Source: Clostridia bacterium (lineage in GTDB: Bacteria; Bacillota; Clostridia; Christensenellales; Aristaeellaceae). From it: a stretch of DNA of 47,995 bases. The DNA is taken from NCBI GenBank assembly GCA_017521565.1, contig JAFXCE010000094.1, positions 1-47,995 on the forward strand, written 5' to 3'. Within the stretch, counting starts at the first letter, position 1; each line of letters opens with the position of its first letter. Both the position numbers and the translations under genes were made by a program. Shown in pieces: positions 15,151 to 22,532 of this stretch. The notes beneath the pieces were generated by a model. That model saw only the letters and a list, made by a program, of their open reading frames with translations, did not search any database and was not told where the DNA came from.

Positions 15151-16413
15151 TCACTCCATGCGGATCAGCGCCGCTCTGGCATGCGCCTCCAGACCTTCCG
15201 AACGGGCAAAAACGGCAATCGCATCGGCCACCTTGGCCAGCGCTTCCTTCGTATAATAGGTATACTGCGTCTTCTTGATGAAATCATCGACGCTCAGCGG
15301 ACTGGAGAAGCGCGCCGTGCCGGAGGTCGGCAGCGTGTGGTTCGGACCGGCGATGTAATCGCCCAGCGACTCCGGGCAATACTTACCCATGAACACAGAA
15401 CCTGCGTTGCGCACATACGGCAGATAATCATCCGGCTTGTCCATGCACAGTTCCAGATGCTCCGGCGCAAGCTCGTTAGCGGCCTCGATCGCGCCAAGCA
15501 GATCGTCCGTCACAATGATCTGGCTGCCCACCTCGATCGCCTTTCGCGCAATCGCCTCGCGCGGGAGCACGCTCAGCTGGCGCTCCACTTCAGCAGATAC
15601 CTGCCGGGCCAACGTCATGCTGTCCGTCACCAGCACTGCGCAGGCAAGCGCGTCATGCTCCGCCTGCGAAAGCAGATCCGCCGCAACATACGCCGGGTTA
15701 CAGGTGCCATCCGCGACGACGAGGATCTCGCTCGGCCCGGCGATCATGTCGATATTCACACGGCCAAAGACCTGCCGCTTCGCCTCTGCGACATAGGCGT
15801 TGCCCGGGCCCACGATCTTGTCGACCTTGGGAACCGACTCCGTGCCGTACGCCAGCGCTGCGACAGCCTGTGCGCCGCCCGCCCTAAAGACCTTCGTCAC
15901 GCCCGCCAGCTTGGCAGCCGCGAGAATCGGCGCGGCGATCTTTCCTTCTTTATTGGGCGGGGAAACCATCACGATCTCGCTGCAGCCGGCGATCTTCGCC
16001 GGAATCGCGTTCATGAACACGGTCGACGGATAGCTCGCCGTGCCGCCGGGGATATACAGGCCGACCTTTTCGATCGGCGTGATCTTCTGGCCCATATAGG
16101 TACCGTCCGGATTCTTGATACAGAATCCCTCGCGCTTTTGCGCGCTGTGGAAGGTGCGGATGTTTTCTGCCGCTAGCTCCATCGCCGCGCGCAGCCCCGG
16201 GGCAATCGACGCAAGCGCCGCGTCGATTTCATCCTGCGGAACCTGCAGCGATTCAAGCGCCGCACCGTCAAAGCGAAGCGCGTATGCCTTCAGCGCCTCA
16301 TCGCCGTTCTTTGCCACATCATCGATGATCGCGCGCACGGTATCGCTCACGCCGGAGGTTTCCATGCTCCGCATGAGCATCTGATTCATCTCGCTGTATC
16401 TGATAATCTTCAC
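15151..16413 (-). CDS. hisD: Histidinol dehydrogenase
   Basis: 420 residues; catalyses the last two NAD-dependent oxidations from histidinol to histidine using a zinc site. Signatures are GLYIPGGTASYPSTVFMNAI, VDKIVGPGNAYVAEAKR, DMIAGPSEILVVAD, LLSQAEHD and ELAPEHLEL, with NHTLPTSGTARFSS near the C-terminus. The GTG at 16413 is chosen because it overlaps the hisG stop (GTGA), as with most junctions in this operon; an upstream ATG at 16443 would make a longer overlap. Confidence 0.95.
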   Translation of the reverse strand: MKIIRYSEMNQMLMRSMETSGVSDTVRAIIDDVAKNGDEALKAYALRFDGAALESLQVPQDEIDAALASIAPGLRAAMELAAENIRTFHSAQKREGFCIKNPDGTYMGQKITPIEKVGLYIPGGTASYPSTVFMNAIPAKIAGCSEIVMVSPPNKEGKIAAPILAAAKLAGVTKVFRAGGAQAVAALAYGTESVPKVDKIVGPGNAYVAEAKRQVFGRVNIDMIAGPSEILVVADGTCNPAYVAADLLSQAEHDALACAVLVTDSMTLARQVSAEVERQLSVLPREAIARKAIEVGSQIIVTDDLLGAIEAANELAPEHLELCMDKPDDYLPYVRNAGSVFMGKYCPESLGDYIAGPNHTLPTSGTARFSSPLSVDDFIKKTQYTYYTKEALAKVADAIAVFARSEGLEAHARAALIRME

Positions 16414-17042
16414 GGGTTCACCGCCTTTTCCATACAGGCGCACAGCGTACGCAGCGCGTCTCCCTTGAATTTAAAGCTCGATTTATTGGCAATCAGCCTT
16501 GCCGAAATCGGCACAATCTCCTCCAGCGGAGCCAGTCCGTTTTCATAGAGCGTCTTACCCGTCTCCACGATGTCAACAATCACATCGGACAGGCCGACCA
16601 GCGGCGCCAGCTCGATGGAACCGTTCAGGTGAATCAGCTCGATCTCGCGGCTCAGACCGCTGTAATAGGCCCTCGCGATGTTGGGAAACTTCGTCGCCAC
16701 GCGCAGGGTATGCGCATGATCGTCATGAAAATCCTTCGGTCCGGCGACGCACATGCGGCATCGGCCCATCTTCAGATCCAGCAGTTCGTAGACGTCCGGC
16801 TTGTACTCCAGCAGGATATCCTTGCCCGCGATGCCAATGTCCGCCGCGCCGCGCTCCACATACACCGCCACATCCGACGGCTTCACCAGAAAATAGCGGA
16901 CGCCCGCCTCCGGGTTTTCAAATGTCAGCTTGCGGTTATCCTCATAGATCGCCGGACACGGATAGCCCGACGCTTCCAGCATCTTATATGCCTTGTCGCC
17001 CAGCCTGCCTTTGGGAAGCGCCACATTGATCATCTTGTTCAT
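16410..17042 (-). CDS. hisG: ATP phosphoribosyltransferase, short form
   Basis: First committed step of histidine synthesis: ATP plus PRPP to phosphoribosyl-ATP. At 210 residues it is the short form that lacks the C-terminal regulatory domain and needs HisZ, whose gene is directly upstream. Motifs: NVALPKGRLGDKAYKML, VYVERGAADIGIAGKD and the PRPP loop VDIVETGKTLYENGL. The ATG at 17042 overlaps the hisZ stop by 4 bp and has GGGGAGGGGAAGGC in front. Confidence 0.96.
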   Translation of the reverse strand: MNKMINVALPKGRLGDKAYKMLEASGYPCPAIYEDNRKLTFENPEAGVRYFLVKPSDVAVYVERGAADIGIAGKDILLEYKPDVYELLDLKMGRCRMCVAGPKDFHDDHAHTLRVATKFPNIARAYYSGLSREIELIHLNGSIELAPLVGLSDVIVDIVETGKTLYENGLAPLEEIVPISARLIANKSSFKFKGDALRTLCACMEKAVNP

Positions 17043-18130
17043 GCCTTCCCCTCCCCGCACAGGTCGATCATCTCGCGGCTGCGCACCGCCGTCTCGCCCA
17101 CGCGCTGCACACGTACACGCATGCCGTCCGCCGTCGCTTTTGCCGCCGCCTCGATGATCCTCTTCTGCGGCGTGTGACTGTCATACACGATCAGGGTATC
17201 CACATCGTATCCGCAGCGCGTGTCCATCTGCCGCGCCAGCTGATCCAGATACACCGCAAAGCCCATCGCCTGTGCGCTGCGTCCCATCTTCTGCATCAGG
17301 TAGTCGTATCGTCCGCCGGAGAGCACGCTTGAAGGCACGCCATCGATGAATCCGGCAAAAATCAGGCCGTTGTAATAGTTCATATCGTTGACGACGGAGA
17401 AGTCAAGGTTCATGCGCTCTACGCCGCAGAGCTTCATCATCTCCAGCACTGCGCGAAGATTGGCAAGCGCTTCGCCGCAGGCCTCCGGCAGCGCCATTGC
17501 CTCGTACTGCGCCAGCGTCTCTTCAAACGGGCCATAGACCGTCACGAGCTTTTCAAGCATATTCGCCGTATCCGTGCCGACGCCGAGCGATGCGCACTGC
17601 GCCGCAAGCCCATGCAGGTTCTTATCGCTGATCAGCGCAATGAGCTGCGCACGCTGCGCATCGGTGAGGTTCTCCTTGGCGAGGATGCCGGAGACGACGC
17701 CCAGATCGGCAACGTCCAGCGCGTAATCCTCGCTGATGGCCTTAAGGCTCCTCGCCGCCAGCATCAGCACTTCGCCCATCGTGTAAGCGTCCACCGCGCC
17801 GATGACCTCAAGCCCCGTCTGCATGATCTCCTTAAAGCCCTTCGCACCGCGCGGCACGCGGTACACCTGCTCCGCATAGCAGACCTTGAGCTGATCGCCC
17901 TCATCCTTGGTGTTCTTGATGATGGAAAGCGTCACATCCGGCTTGAGCGCCATGAGCTTGCCGTCCATATCCGAAAAGGCCAGCACGTTTTCGCTCATCA
18001 GAAACGCCTTGTTGCGCATATACAGATCATATTCTTCAAATTTGCTGACCTTATAAGGCAGATAGCCGTACTGCCGGTACATCGTCCTAAGGGCAATGGA
18101 GATCCGTTCGTCTGCCCGGAGGTTATTCAT
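17039..18130 (-). CDS. hisZ: ATP phosphoribosyltransferase regulatory subunit
   Basis: A 363-residue HisRS-like protein without tRNA charging function that partners HisGs and gives histidine feedback control. HisRS-type motifs are visible: FEEYDLYMRNKAF, LKPDVTLSIIKN, CYAEQVYRVPRGAKGFKEIMQTGLEVIG, NDMNYYNGLIFAGFID and VLSGGRYDYLMQKMG. The start is uncertain: ATG 18130 overlaps the regulator gene by 8 bp, while ATG 18151 has a somewhat better AAGGA spacing. Confidence 0.92.
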   Translation of the reverse strand: MNNLRADERISIALRTMYRQYGYLPYKVSKFEEYDLYMRNKAFLMSENVLAFSDMDGKLMALKPDVTLSIIKNTKDEGDQLKVCYAEQVYRVPRGAKGFKEIMQTGLEVIGAVDAYTMGEVLMLAARSLKAISEDYALDVADLGVVSGILAKENLTDAQRAQLIALISDKNLHGLAAQCASLGVGTDTANMLEKLVTVYGPFEETLAQYEAMALPEACGEALANLRAVLEMMKLCGVERMNLDFSVVNDMNYYNGLIFAGFIDGVPSSVLSGGRYDYLMQKMGRSAQAMGFAVYLDQLARQMDTRCGYDVDTLIVYDSHTPQKRIIEAAAKATADGMRVRVQRVGETAVRSREMIDLCGEGKA

Positions 18131-18437
18131 CTGCGTCCCTGCCTTCCTCATCCGATTCCTTCATCCGATCAAGAATAAGCGTATAGCCGCCCGCGCCATA
18201 GTTCAGGCAGCGCTTTACGCGTCCGATGGTGGCCGAGCTTGCGCCGGTCTTTTCGCCCGCCTGCTGATAGGAGCAGCCGCCCGAAAGCAGCCTTGCAACC
18301 TCCAGCCGCTGCGCCAGATCCCGGATTTCCTTCACCGTACATAGATCCTCAAAATACTGATAGCACTCTTCCACGCTTTCCAGCGCCAGAATGGAGCGGA
18401 ACAGCGCATCGGTCTGCGCATCCCTGCGTAAGCTCAT
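18123..18437 (-). CDS. yerC: TrpR/YerC-family transcriptional regulator, probable his operon repressor
   Basis: 104 residues, helical, with the TrpR-like helix-turn-helix: VKEIRDLAQRLEVARLL (first helices), then YQQAGEKTGASSATIGRVKR as the DNA-binding part. YerC-type proteins often sit at the head of histidine operons in Firmicutes and have been proposed as histidine-responsive repressors. Here it is the first gene of the his transcript, and two inverted repeats overlap the promoter, which supports autoregulation and control of the whole operon. The ATG follows AATGAGGTGGGTAA. Regulatory target is inferred. Confidence 0.85.
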   Translation of the reverse strand: MSLRRDAQTDALFRSILALESVEECYQYFEDLCTVKEIRDLAQRLEVARLLSGGCSYQQAGEKTGASSATIGRVKRCLNYGAGGYTLILDRMKESDEEGRDADE

Positions 18438-18453
18438 TTACCCACCTCATTTC

Positions 18454-18496
18454 GTTACTGCAATGATATAGTAACACGTTAGCGTGCTAAAGTCAA
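18454..18496 (-). promoter_or_regulatory. his operon promoter with two candidate operator inverted repeats
   Basis: Minus strand: TTGACT (18491-18496), 17-bp spacer, TACTAT (18468-18473). The spacer contains TTAGCACGCTAA (arms TTAGC/GCTAA, 18479-18490). A second repeat, GTTACT-10 nt-AGTAAC (18454-18475), covers the -10 and the start region. Both are well placed for repression by the first gene's product. Confidence 0.7.
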
Positions 18497-18539
18497 CGGG
18501 TTCTTTTTCGGATTAAAGATGAATTTTGAAAAATAAGTG

Positions 18540-18568
18540 TTGACAATGAACATCCCCGGTGCTATAAT
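18540..18568 (+). promoter_or_regulatory. tRNA promoter
   Basis: A perfect consensus promoter: TTGACA 18540-18545, 17 bp, TATAAT 18563-18568, 13 nt before the tRNA-Val gene. Confidence 0.9.
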
Positions 18569-18581
18569 ACATTTCGTTCCC

Positions 18582-18657
18582 GGTGCTTTGGCTCAGTTGG
18601 TAGAGCACATCGTTCACATCGATGGGGTCACTGGTTCGAGTCCAGTAAGCACCACCA
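18582..18657 (+). tRNA. tRNA-Val (anticodon CAC)
   Basis: 76 nt with encoded CCA. Acceptor GGTGCTT/AAGCACC, D arm GCTC-AGTTGGTA-GAGC, anticodon stem CATCG/CGATG with loop TTCACAT (anticodon CAC), T arm ACTGG-TTCGAGT-CCAGT, discriminator A. All stems pair fully. Confidence 0.96.
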
Positions 18658-18660
18658 TTT

Positions 18661-18686
18661 CCTCAGCAGAAGCTGAGGATTTTTTC
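18661..18686 (+). terminator. Terminator hairpin between the two tRNAs
   Basis: CCTCAGC-AGAA-GCTGAGG followed by ATTTTTT. It would stop or reduce transcription before tRNA-Ala, which has no separate consensus promoter in view. Confidence 0.7.
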
Positions 18687-18762
18687 GGGGCATTAGCGCA
18701 GTTGGTAGCGCGTTTGAATGGCATTCAAAAGGTCAGGGGTTCGACTCCCCTATGCTCCACCA
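18687..18762 (+). tRNA. tRNA-Ala (anticodon GGC)
   Basis: 76 nt with encoded CCA. Acceptor GGGGCAT/ATGCTCC, D arm GCGC/GCGC, anticodon stem TTTGA/TCAAA with loop ATGGCAT (anticodon GGC), T arm AGGGG-TTCGACT-CCCCT, discriminator A. All stems pair. Confidence 0.96.
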
Positions 18763-18763
18763 A

Positions 18764-18790
18764 AACCTCAGCTAACGCTGAGGTTTTTTT
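18764..18790 (+). terminator. Terminator after tRNA-Ala
   Basis: AACCTCAGC-TAAC-GCTGAGGTT then a run of T. It has the same stem as the hairpin at 18661-18686. Confidence 0.85.
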
Positions 18791-18904
18791 ATACGCTGAG
18801 AATCATCGTGCAGAAACCGGGAGTCGAACCTGGGCCAGCAATGAATGACGTGCCAGCGGCACGTCAGAACTGGCCTGACCGAGCGCCGCCGAGGCGCGAG
18901 AGGA

Positions 18905-18951
18905 GACTCCCCTATGCTCCACCAAGACCTCAGCTATCGCTGAGGTTTTTT
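18905..18951 (+). repeat. Partial duplicate of the tRNA-Ala 3' end plus terminator
   Basis: 47 nt that match 18743-18789 at 45 positions: the 3' T-stem strand, the 3' acceptor strand, CCA and the terminator hairpin. No 5' half of a tRNA stands in front of it, so it cannot make a tRNA. In the 115-nt insert between the copies, an inverted piece (GGGAGTCGAACC) resembles a tRNA T-arm on the opposite strand. Confidence 0.75.
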
Positions 18952-18961
18952 CTTTTACTAT

Positions 18962-19010
18962 ATAAAAACCGCGGCGCGCCCAGCCCCTTTGCCGGACGCG
19001 CCGCGGTTTC
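18962..19010. terminator. Bidirectional terminator
   Basis: Arms AAACCGCGGCGCG (18966-18978) and CGCGCCGCGGTTT (18997-19009) pair over 13 bp. On the minus strand it is followed by TTTTTATA, ending the small gene at 19024. Confidence 0.8.
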
Positions 19011-19023
19011 TATGCGTTCTGCC

Positions 19024-19128
19024 TTATCTTCTGTTCTTCCTGCGCTGCTGTACGCGCACGCGCTCTGCAGCCAGCACATTGTGCCGGATCAGAAACTCAA
19101 TCAGCATCCACTTCAGTTCAATCAGCAT
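19024..19128 (-). CDS. Small 34-residue protein of unknown function
   Basis: Begins MLIELKWMLIEFLIRHNVLA and ends in a strongly basic tail (AERVRVQQRRKNRR). The first half is an amphipathic or membrane-seeking helix; the second half is arginine-rich. The ATG has AAAGGAACTGACAT in front. A promoter lies at 19175-19203 and a strong terminator just downstream, so it has all the parts of a single-gene transcription unit. I do not recognise the family. It could instead be the coding part of a regulatory RNA or an artefact of chance. Confidence 0.45.
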   Translation of the reverse strand: MLIELKWMLIEFLIRHNVLAAERVRVQQRRKNRR

Positions 19129-19174
19129 ATGTCAGTTCCTTTCTTGTTCGTCGCAAGGTTCCTGAGACAAGTAT

Positions 19175-19203
19175 ACTGTAGCATACACGCTGCGCAGCCG
19201 CAA
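19175..19203 (-). promoter_or_regulatory. Promoter of the small gene
   Basis: Minus strand: TTGCGG (19198-19203), 17 bp, TACAGT (19175-19180). Moderate match to consensus. Confidence 0.5.
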
Positions 19204-19257
19204 CGGAAACCCGCCCAATACCACGCATAGCACGCTCAACTGTCGGATTCCGCAGCC

Positions 19258-19286
19258 AAAAAGGAGCCGCCCTTTCAGGCAGCCCC
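19258..19286 (-). terminator. galM terminator
   Basis: Minus strand: GGGGCTGCC-TGAAAG-GGCGGCTCC-TTTTT, a 9-bp stem with two G-T pairs and a T run. Confidence 0.75.
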
Positions 19287-19305
19287 CTCTCAGATATCCT
19301 TTTGC

Positions 19306-20367
19306 TTACTTGACGCGGAACGCATAGATCGTCGTCGTATCGTATTTCTCGCCCGGGCGCAGCACGGTTGTGCCGGTGAACTGCGGGTTGTTCGGGGAAT
19401 CCGGGAAGTGCTGGGTCTCCAGACACAGGCCGCTGTACTTGCAGTAATGCATGCCGTTCTTGCCGCCGGCGATATCGGTCTGGCAGCCGGAATAGAACTG
19501 CACGCCCGGCTGATCGGTGATGACCTCCATCACGCGGCCGCTTTCCGGATGGCTGAGCACGGCGCACAGGCCCATGGCCTCGCCCTTGCGCAGGACGTAG
19601 TTGTGGTCATAGCCGCCGGCGCAGGCCATCTGCGGGCAGGCTTCGGTCTGATCCAGACCCTCGCCAAGCAGCAGACCCTCGCGCGCATCAAACGGCGTGC
19701 CGGCAACCGGCATGTAGCCGCCTGTCGGGATCAGACCGCCGTCGACCGGGGTGATCGCATCGCTGTCAATGCGCAGCACATGATCGCGGATGGTGCCGTG
19801 GTCATAACCGGCAAGGTTGAAATAGGTATGGTTCGTGAGGTTGCACAGGGTGGCCTTGTCGGTCGTCGCCTCATAGCGGATGTGCAGGTTGCAGTCATCA
19901 TCCCAGGTGTAGGTGACGGTAACGTCGAGCGTGCCAGGATAGTTTTCCTCGCCGTCGACGCTCACATAGTGCATCTTCAGGCTGTCCTCTCGCTCGCCCT
20001 CGATCGGAGTGATCGCCCACATCTTCTTGCTGAAGCCGATGTTGCCGCCATGCAGATGATTCGCGCCGTTGTTGCACGCCAGCTGGTAGCTCACGCCATC
20101 GAGGGTAAACTGACCCTTGCCGATACGGTTGCCATAGCGGCCGACAGTATCGCCCATGCAGCCATGGTCGATCAGATAGCCGTCGATGGTATCAAAGCCA
20201 AGCGCCACATCCGCCAGCGCACCGTTCTTATCCGGCACGAGGATATTGGTCACAATGCCGCCGAAATCAATCACGCTGACGCTCGCGCCGGCATGGTTGG
20301 TCATGGTATACTGCGTTACAGCCTGACCGGAAGTCGTGCTGCCGAAGGGTTTGGTCATAATCGCCAT
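19306..20367 (-). CDS. galM: Aldose 1-epimerase (galactose mutarotase)
   Basis: 353 residues. Interconverts alpha and beta anomers of galactose or glucose. Signatures are GDTVGRYGNRIGKGQFTLDG, NGANHLHGG, the catalytic-histidine region LTNHTYFNLAGYD, GGYDHNYVLR and the catalytic glutamate in CLETQHFPDSPNNPQF. Full length, good ribosome site AGAGGAGGATATTCCC. No other Leloir gene is adjacent; it is transcribed alone from its own promoter. Confidence 0.95.
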   Translation of the reverse strand: MAIMTKPFGSTTSGQAVTQYTMTNHAGASVSVIDFGGIVTNILVPDKNGALADVALGFDTIDGYLIDHGCMGDTVGRYGNRIGKGQFTLDGVSYQLACNNGANHLHGGNIGFSKKMWAITPIEGEREDSLKMHYVSVDGEENYPGTLDVTVTYTWDDDCNLHIRYEATTDKATLCNLTNHTYFNLAGYDHGTIRDHVLRIDSDAITPVDGGLIPTGGYMPVAGTPFDAREGLLLGEGLDQTEACPQMACAGGYDHNYVLRKGEAMGLCAVLSHPESGRVMEVITDQPGVQFYSGCQTDIAGGKNGMHYCKYSGLCLETQHFPDSPNNPQFTGTTVLRPGEKYDTTTIYAFRVK

Positions 20368-20426
20368 GGGAATATCCTCCTCTGTTCATTTATCGCATTC
20401 ATATGGACAGGGTATTTCTACATTCT

Positions 20427-20454
20427 ATTCTACGCCAGATTCGCAAGAAGTCAA
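20427..20454 (-). promoter_or_regulatory. galM promoter
   Basis: Minus strand: TTGACT (20449-20454), 16 bp, TAGAAT (20427-20432). Confidence 0.6.
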
Positions 20455-20470
20455 GCGTCGATTGATCAGA

Positions 20471-20499
20471 TTGCCCCAAAACACAATCTCTGCTATACT
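20471..20499 (+). promoter_or_regulatory. Promoter of the secreted hydrolase
   Basis: TTGCCC 20471-20476, 17 bp, TATACT 20494-20499; start near 20506, 35 nt before the ATG. Confidence 0.55.
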
Positions 20500-20540
20500 G
20501 TTTTTATCCGCATTCACCCACACCGCTTCAGGAGGCCAAC

Positions 20541-21404
20541 ATGAACCTTGTTCTTCGTGCCGCGCTTTGCGCGCTGCTTCTCGCCCTGCTCCTCCCCGCC
20601 TGTGCGATCGCAGAGCACTTTGATACGTCCATCCCCTCTCGCGGTATACAGATTCCCGCAACCATAGCCCTGCCCGATACACACGGCGGCAGATTCCCCG
20701 TTGTCATCTTTGCGCATGGCCACAATGGAAGCCGTGATGAAAACCGGGGCTTTACCGCCATCGCAGATGCGCTGACCGATTTGGGTATCGCGTCCATCCG
20801 CATCGATTTCGCCGGCTGCGGCGCAAGCACGGAGAGTTTCTTAAACAATTGCCTGACCACCATGAAGGCTGATCTCTGCGCCGCAGCTGCCTACGCGCAA
20901 ACCGGGCTTCGCGCTACATCCATCGGCCTGTTTGGCTACAGCATGGGCGGGCGCGTCGTTCTGGAAGCCCTTGCAGAGGGTCTTCATGCCGACGCCGCCG
21001 TCCTTCTTGCCCCTGCCGCCGATACGCAGGATCTGATTTCCAGCGCGTTCAAGGATTTTTCCGCCATGCATGATGCAGCCAAAGCGGACGGTTTTTATCT
21101 CTTCCGTGCGGACAGCAGCCATCCCGAATCCCTCTCAGCCGCATGGTTTGATGATCTTATGCGCTATCCCGATCCGGCGCGTTCCGCTGCCGAGGCGTAT
21201 GACGGCCCTGCGCTGGTGATCTACGCACAGGATGACGCCCTTGTATCGCCCGCCGTCAGCGAGCATGTCATCAGGATGCTGCATGCAGATTCCGCAGACG
21301 CCAGCGGCAAGGGACATGGTTACGGCTTCTTCCTTGAAACCGATCCAATCCGCGAGGGCATCGCGCAGCATACCGCAGATTTCTTTTTGAATCATCTGCC
21401 ATAA
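20541..21404 (+). CDS. Secreted alpha/beta hydrolase (esterase-like)
   Basis: 287 residues with a clear signal peptide (hydrophobic stretch to ACAIA, about residues 1-24). The fold is alpha/beta hydrolase: oxyanion region VIFAHGHNGS, nucleophile elbow GYSMGG (serine near 134), an acid-containing strand VIYAQDDALVSP, and the catalytic histidine in GKGHGYGF. It resembles feruloyl/cinnamoyl esterase-like and dienelactone-hydrolase-like proteins of gut Clostridia that remove acyl groups from plant or host substrates. AGGAGGCCAAC precedes the ATG. The substrate is unknown. Confidence 0.8.
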   Translation: MNLVLRAALCALLLALLLPACAIAEHFDTSIPSRGIQIPATIALPDTHGGRFPVVIFAHGHNGSRDENRGFTAIADALTDLGIASIRIDFAGCGASTESFLNNCLTTMKADLCAAAAYAQTGLRATSIGLFGYSMGGRVVLEALAEGLHADAAVLLAPAADTQDLISSAFKDFSAMHDAAKADGFYLFRADSSHPESLSAAWFDDLMRYPDPARSAAEAYDGPALVIYAQDDALVSPAVSEHVIRMLHADSADASGKGHGYGFFLETDPIREGIAQHTADFFLNHLP

Positions 21405-21422
21405 CCATCATATATAAAAACG

Positions 21423-21468
21423 ACACCCGGGACGCATCATTACGCATTTGATGCCTCCCGGGTGTTTG
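21423..21468. terminator. Bidirectional terminator
   Basis: ACACCCGGGA (21423-21432) pairs with TCCCGGGTGT (21456-21465), with an inner GCATCA/TGATGC stem, between two convergent genes. Confidence 0.85.
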
Positions 21469-21507
21469 ATGATTCAATTGTCCTTGCGCTATGCAGTCTG
21501 CAGGAGA

Positions 21508-22389
21508 TCACTTTTCTACCCGCACCTGCTCCGCAGCAACAAAGCCGCGCACCATCTTGCCGCCCACCTTGGTCTCAATGTATGCCCAATTCTTGCCTTC
21601 ATACTGATAGCTGCCCAGATATACCGCCTCCCGCTCCGAACGGATGATGTCAATGATATTCTTTGACGCCTTAGGATCATCCGTCAGGATGCTGTTTGTG
21701 CGGATCGTCGCCTTCCGGTATTCGAACTTAAGCTCCGGAATCACCAGCGTTTTGCGGTTATCGATGAGCTTCTTTTCAATGTAGCCCACACGGCATACAT
21801 CTTTGTTCGTATCATACATGATCAGCACCCAGTTTCCTTCATAGCCGCAGACCCAGATTGGTCCATTGGGCGAAACCTGTGCCCTGCCTTTTGCCCCACG
21901 ATAATACTTATTGCTTGGGCCGGAAAAAACCTTCAGAAGACGATAAGCCTCCAGCTTCATCTTGGTGAATTCCATACTGGAATTTTCGGAGGAATATACA
22001 ACCGGCTGCAGACCGCGTCCTTCCGGATTCTCATTCCCTGCTATAAGCATATCCGCCCGCACACGCTTGATCAGACGTTCATTGTTCTTTTCAATCGGCG
22101 AAAGCCCCGAAAGAATATCATAATTCTTGACCTCTTCCGGCTGCTCTACATACCATTCCTGAGCAGCAAAATAACGCTCATAAGCGCTTCCGCTCACAAA
22201 GTGATAGCCATGGCGGGCATAAATCTCATTGAGTACATATCCCAGCGCCCCGTATTGCCATTCCAGAAGTTCCTCTTCCGTCAGCTTGCGGGTATCGCTA
22301 TCCTCAATCAAATGATAATTGGAAGCAGATGCTGTCGCCGCAAACATCATCAGCAGACACAGCGCCACAGCCAGAATCCTCTTTTTCAT
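21508..22389 (-). CDS. Secreted YARHG-domain protein with SH3-like repeats
   Basis: 293 residues with signal peptide (to about residue 22, ATASA). A YARHG domain follows (about 35-105), recognised from LNEIYARHGYHFVSG and the preceding LTEEELLEWQYG. The rest has two beta-rich, SH3-like segments (about 135-210 and 215-293) with patterns like VCGYEGNWVLIMY and AYIETKVGGKMVRGFV. YARHG proteins are extracellular and common in Firmicutes; their role is poorly known and probably peptidoglycan-associated. It has its own promoter (22437-22465). Confidence 0.8.
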   Translation of the reverse strand: MKKRILAVALCLLMMFAATASASNYHLIEDSDTRKLTEEELLEWQYGALGYVLNEIYARHGYHFVSGSAYERYFAAQEWYVEQPEEVKNYDILSGLSPIEKNNERLIKRVRADMLIAGNENPEGRGLQPVVYSSENSSMEFTKMKLEAYRLLKVFSGPSNKYYRGAKGRAQVSPNGPIWVCGYEGNWVLIMYDTNKDVCRVGYIEKKLIDNRKTLVIPELKFEYRKATIRTNSILTDDPKASKNIIDIIRSEREAVYLGSYQYEGKNWAYIETKVGGKMVRGFVAAEQVRVEK

Positions 22390-22436
22390 GCAGCATTCAC
22401 CTCATCACCCAAAACTGCCCACGATATAACAAGGAT

Positions 22437-22465
22437 AGTATACCACTCAACACCCCTCATTTCAA
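22437..22465 (-). promoter_or_regulatory. Promoter of the YARHG gene
   Basis: Minus strand: TTGAAA (22460-22465), 17 bp, TATACT (22437-22442). Confidence 0.6.
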
Positions 22466-22477
22466 CCGCAGAAAGAT

Positions 22478-22513
22478 CAAAGAAAGATCCGGGAGACAAA
22501 ATCTGCCCGGATC
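22478..22513 (-). terminator. Terminator of the ABC importer operon
   Basis: Minus strand: GATCCGGG-12 nt-CCCGGATC then TTTCTTT. Confidence 0.75.
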
Positions 22514-22532
22514 CTATGATGATTCATTTTCC

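Noticed and set aside
18743..18951. Complete integrated element or prophage attachment site
   Set aside because: Only 115 nt separate the two copies and no integrase or phage gene is in the window; only the repeat itself can be claimed.
18661..18957. Three CCTCAGC/GCTGAGG hairpins considered as a CRISPR-like or repeat array
   Set aside because: They are transcription terminators of the tRNA genes, one of them duplicated along with the tRNA 3' end; spacing is irregular and there are no spacers.
18537..19230. Open frames across the tRNA genes
   Set aside because: They run through tRNA-Val and tRNA-Ala and have no protein features.
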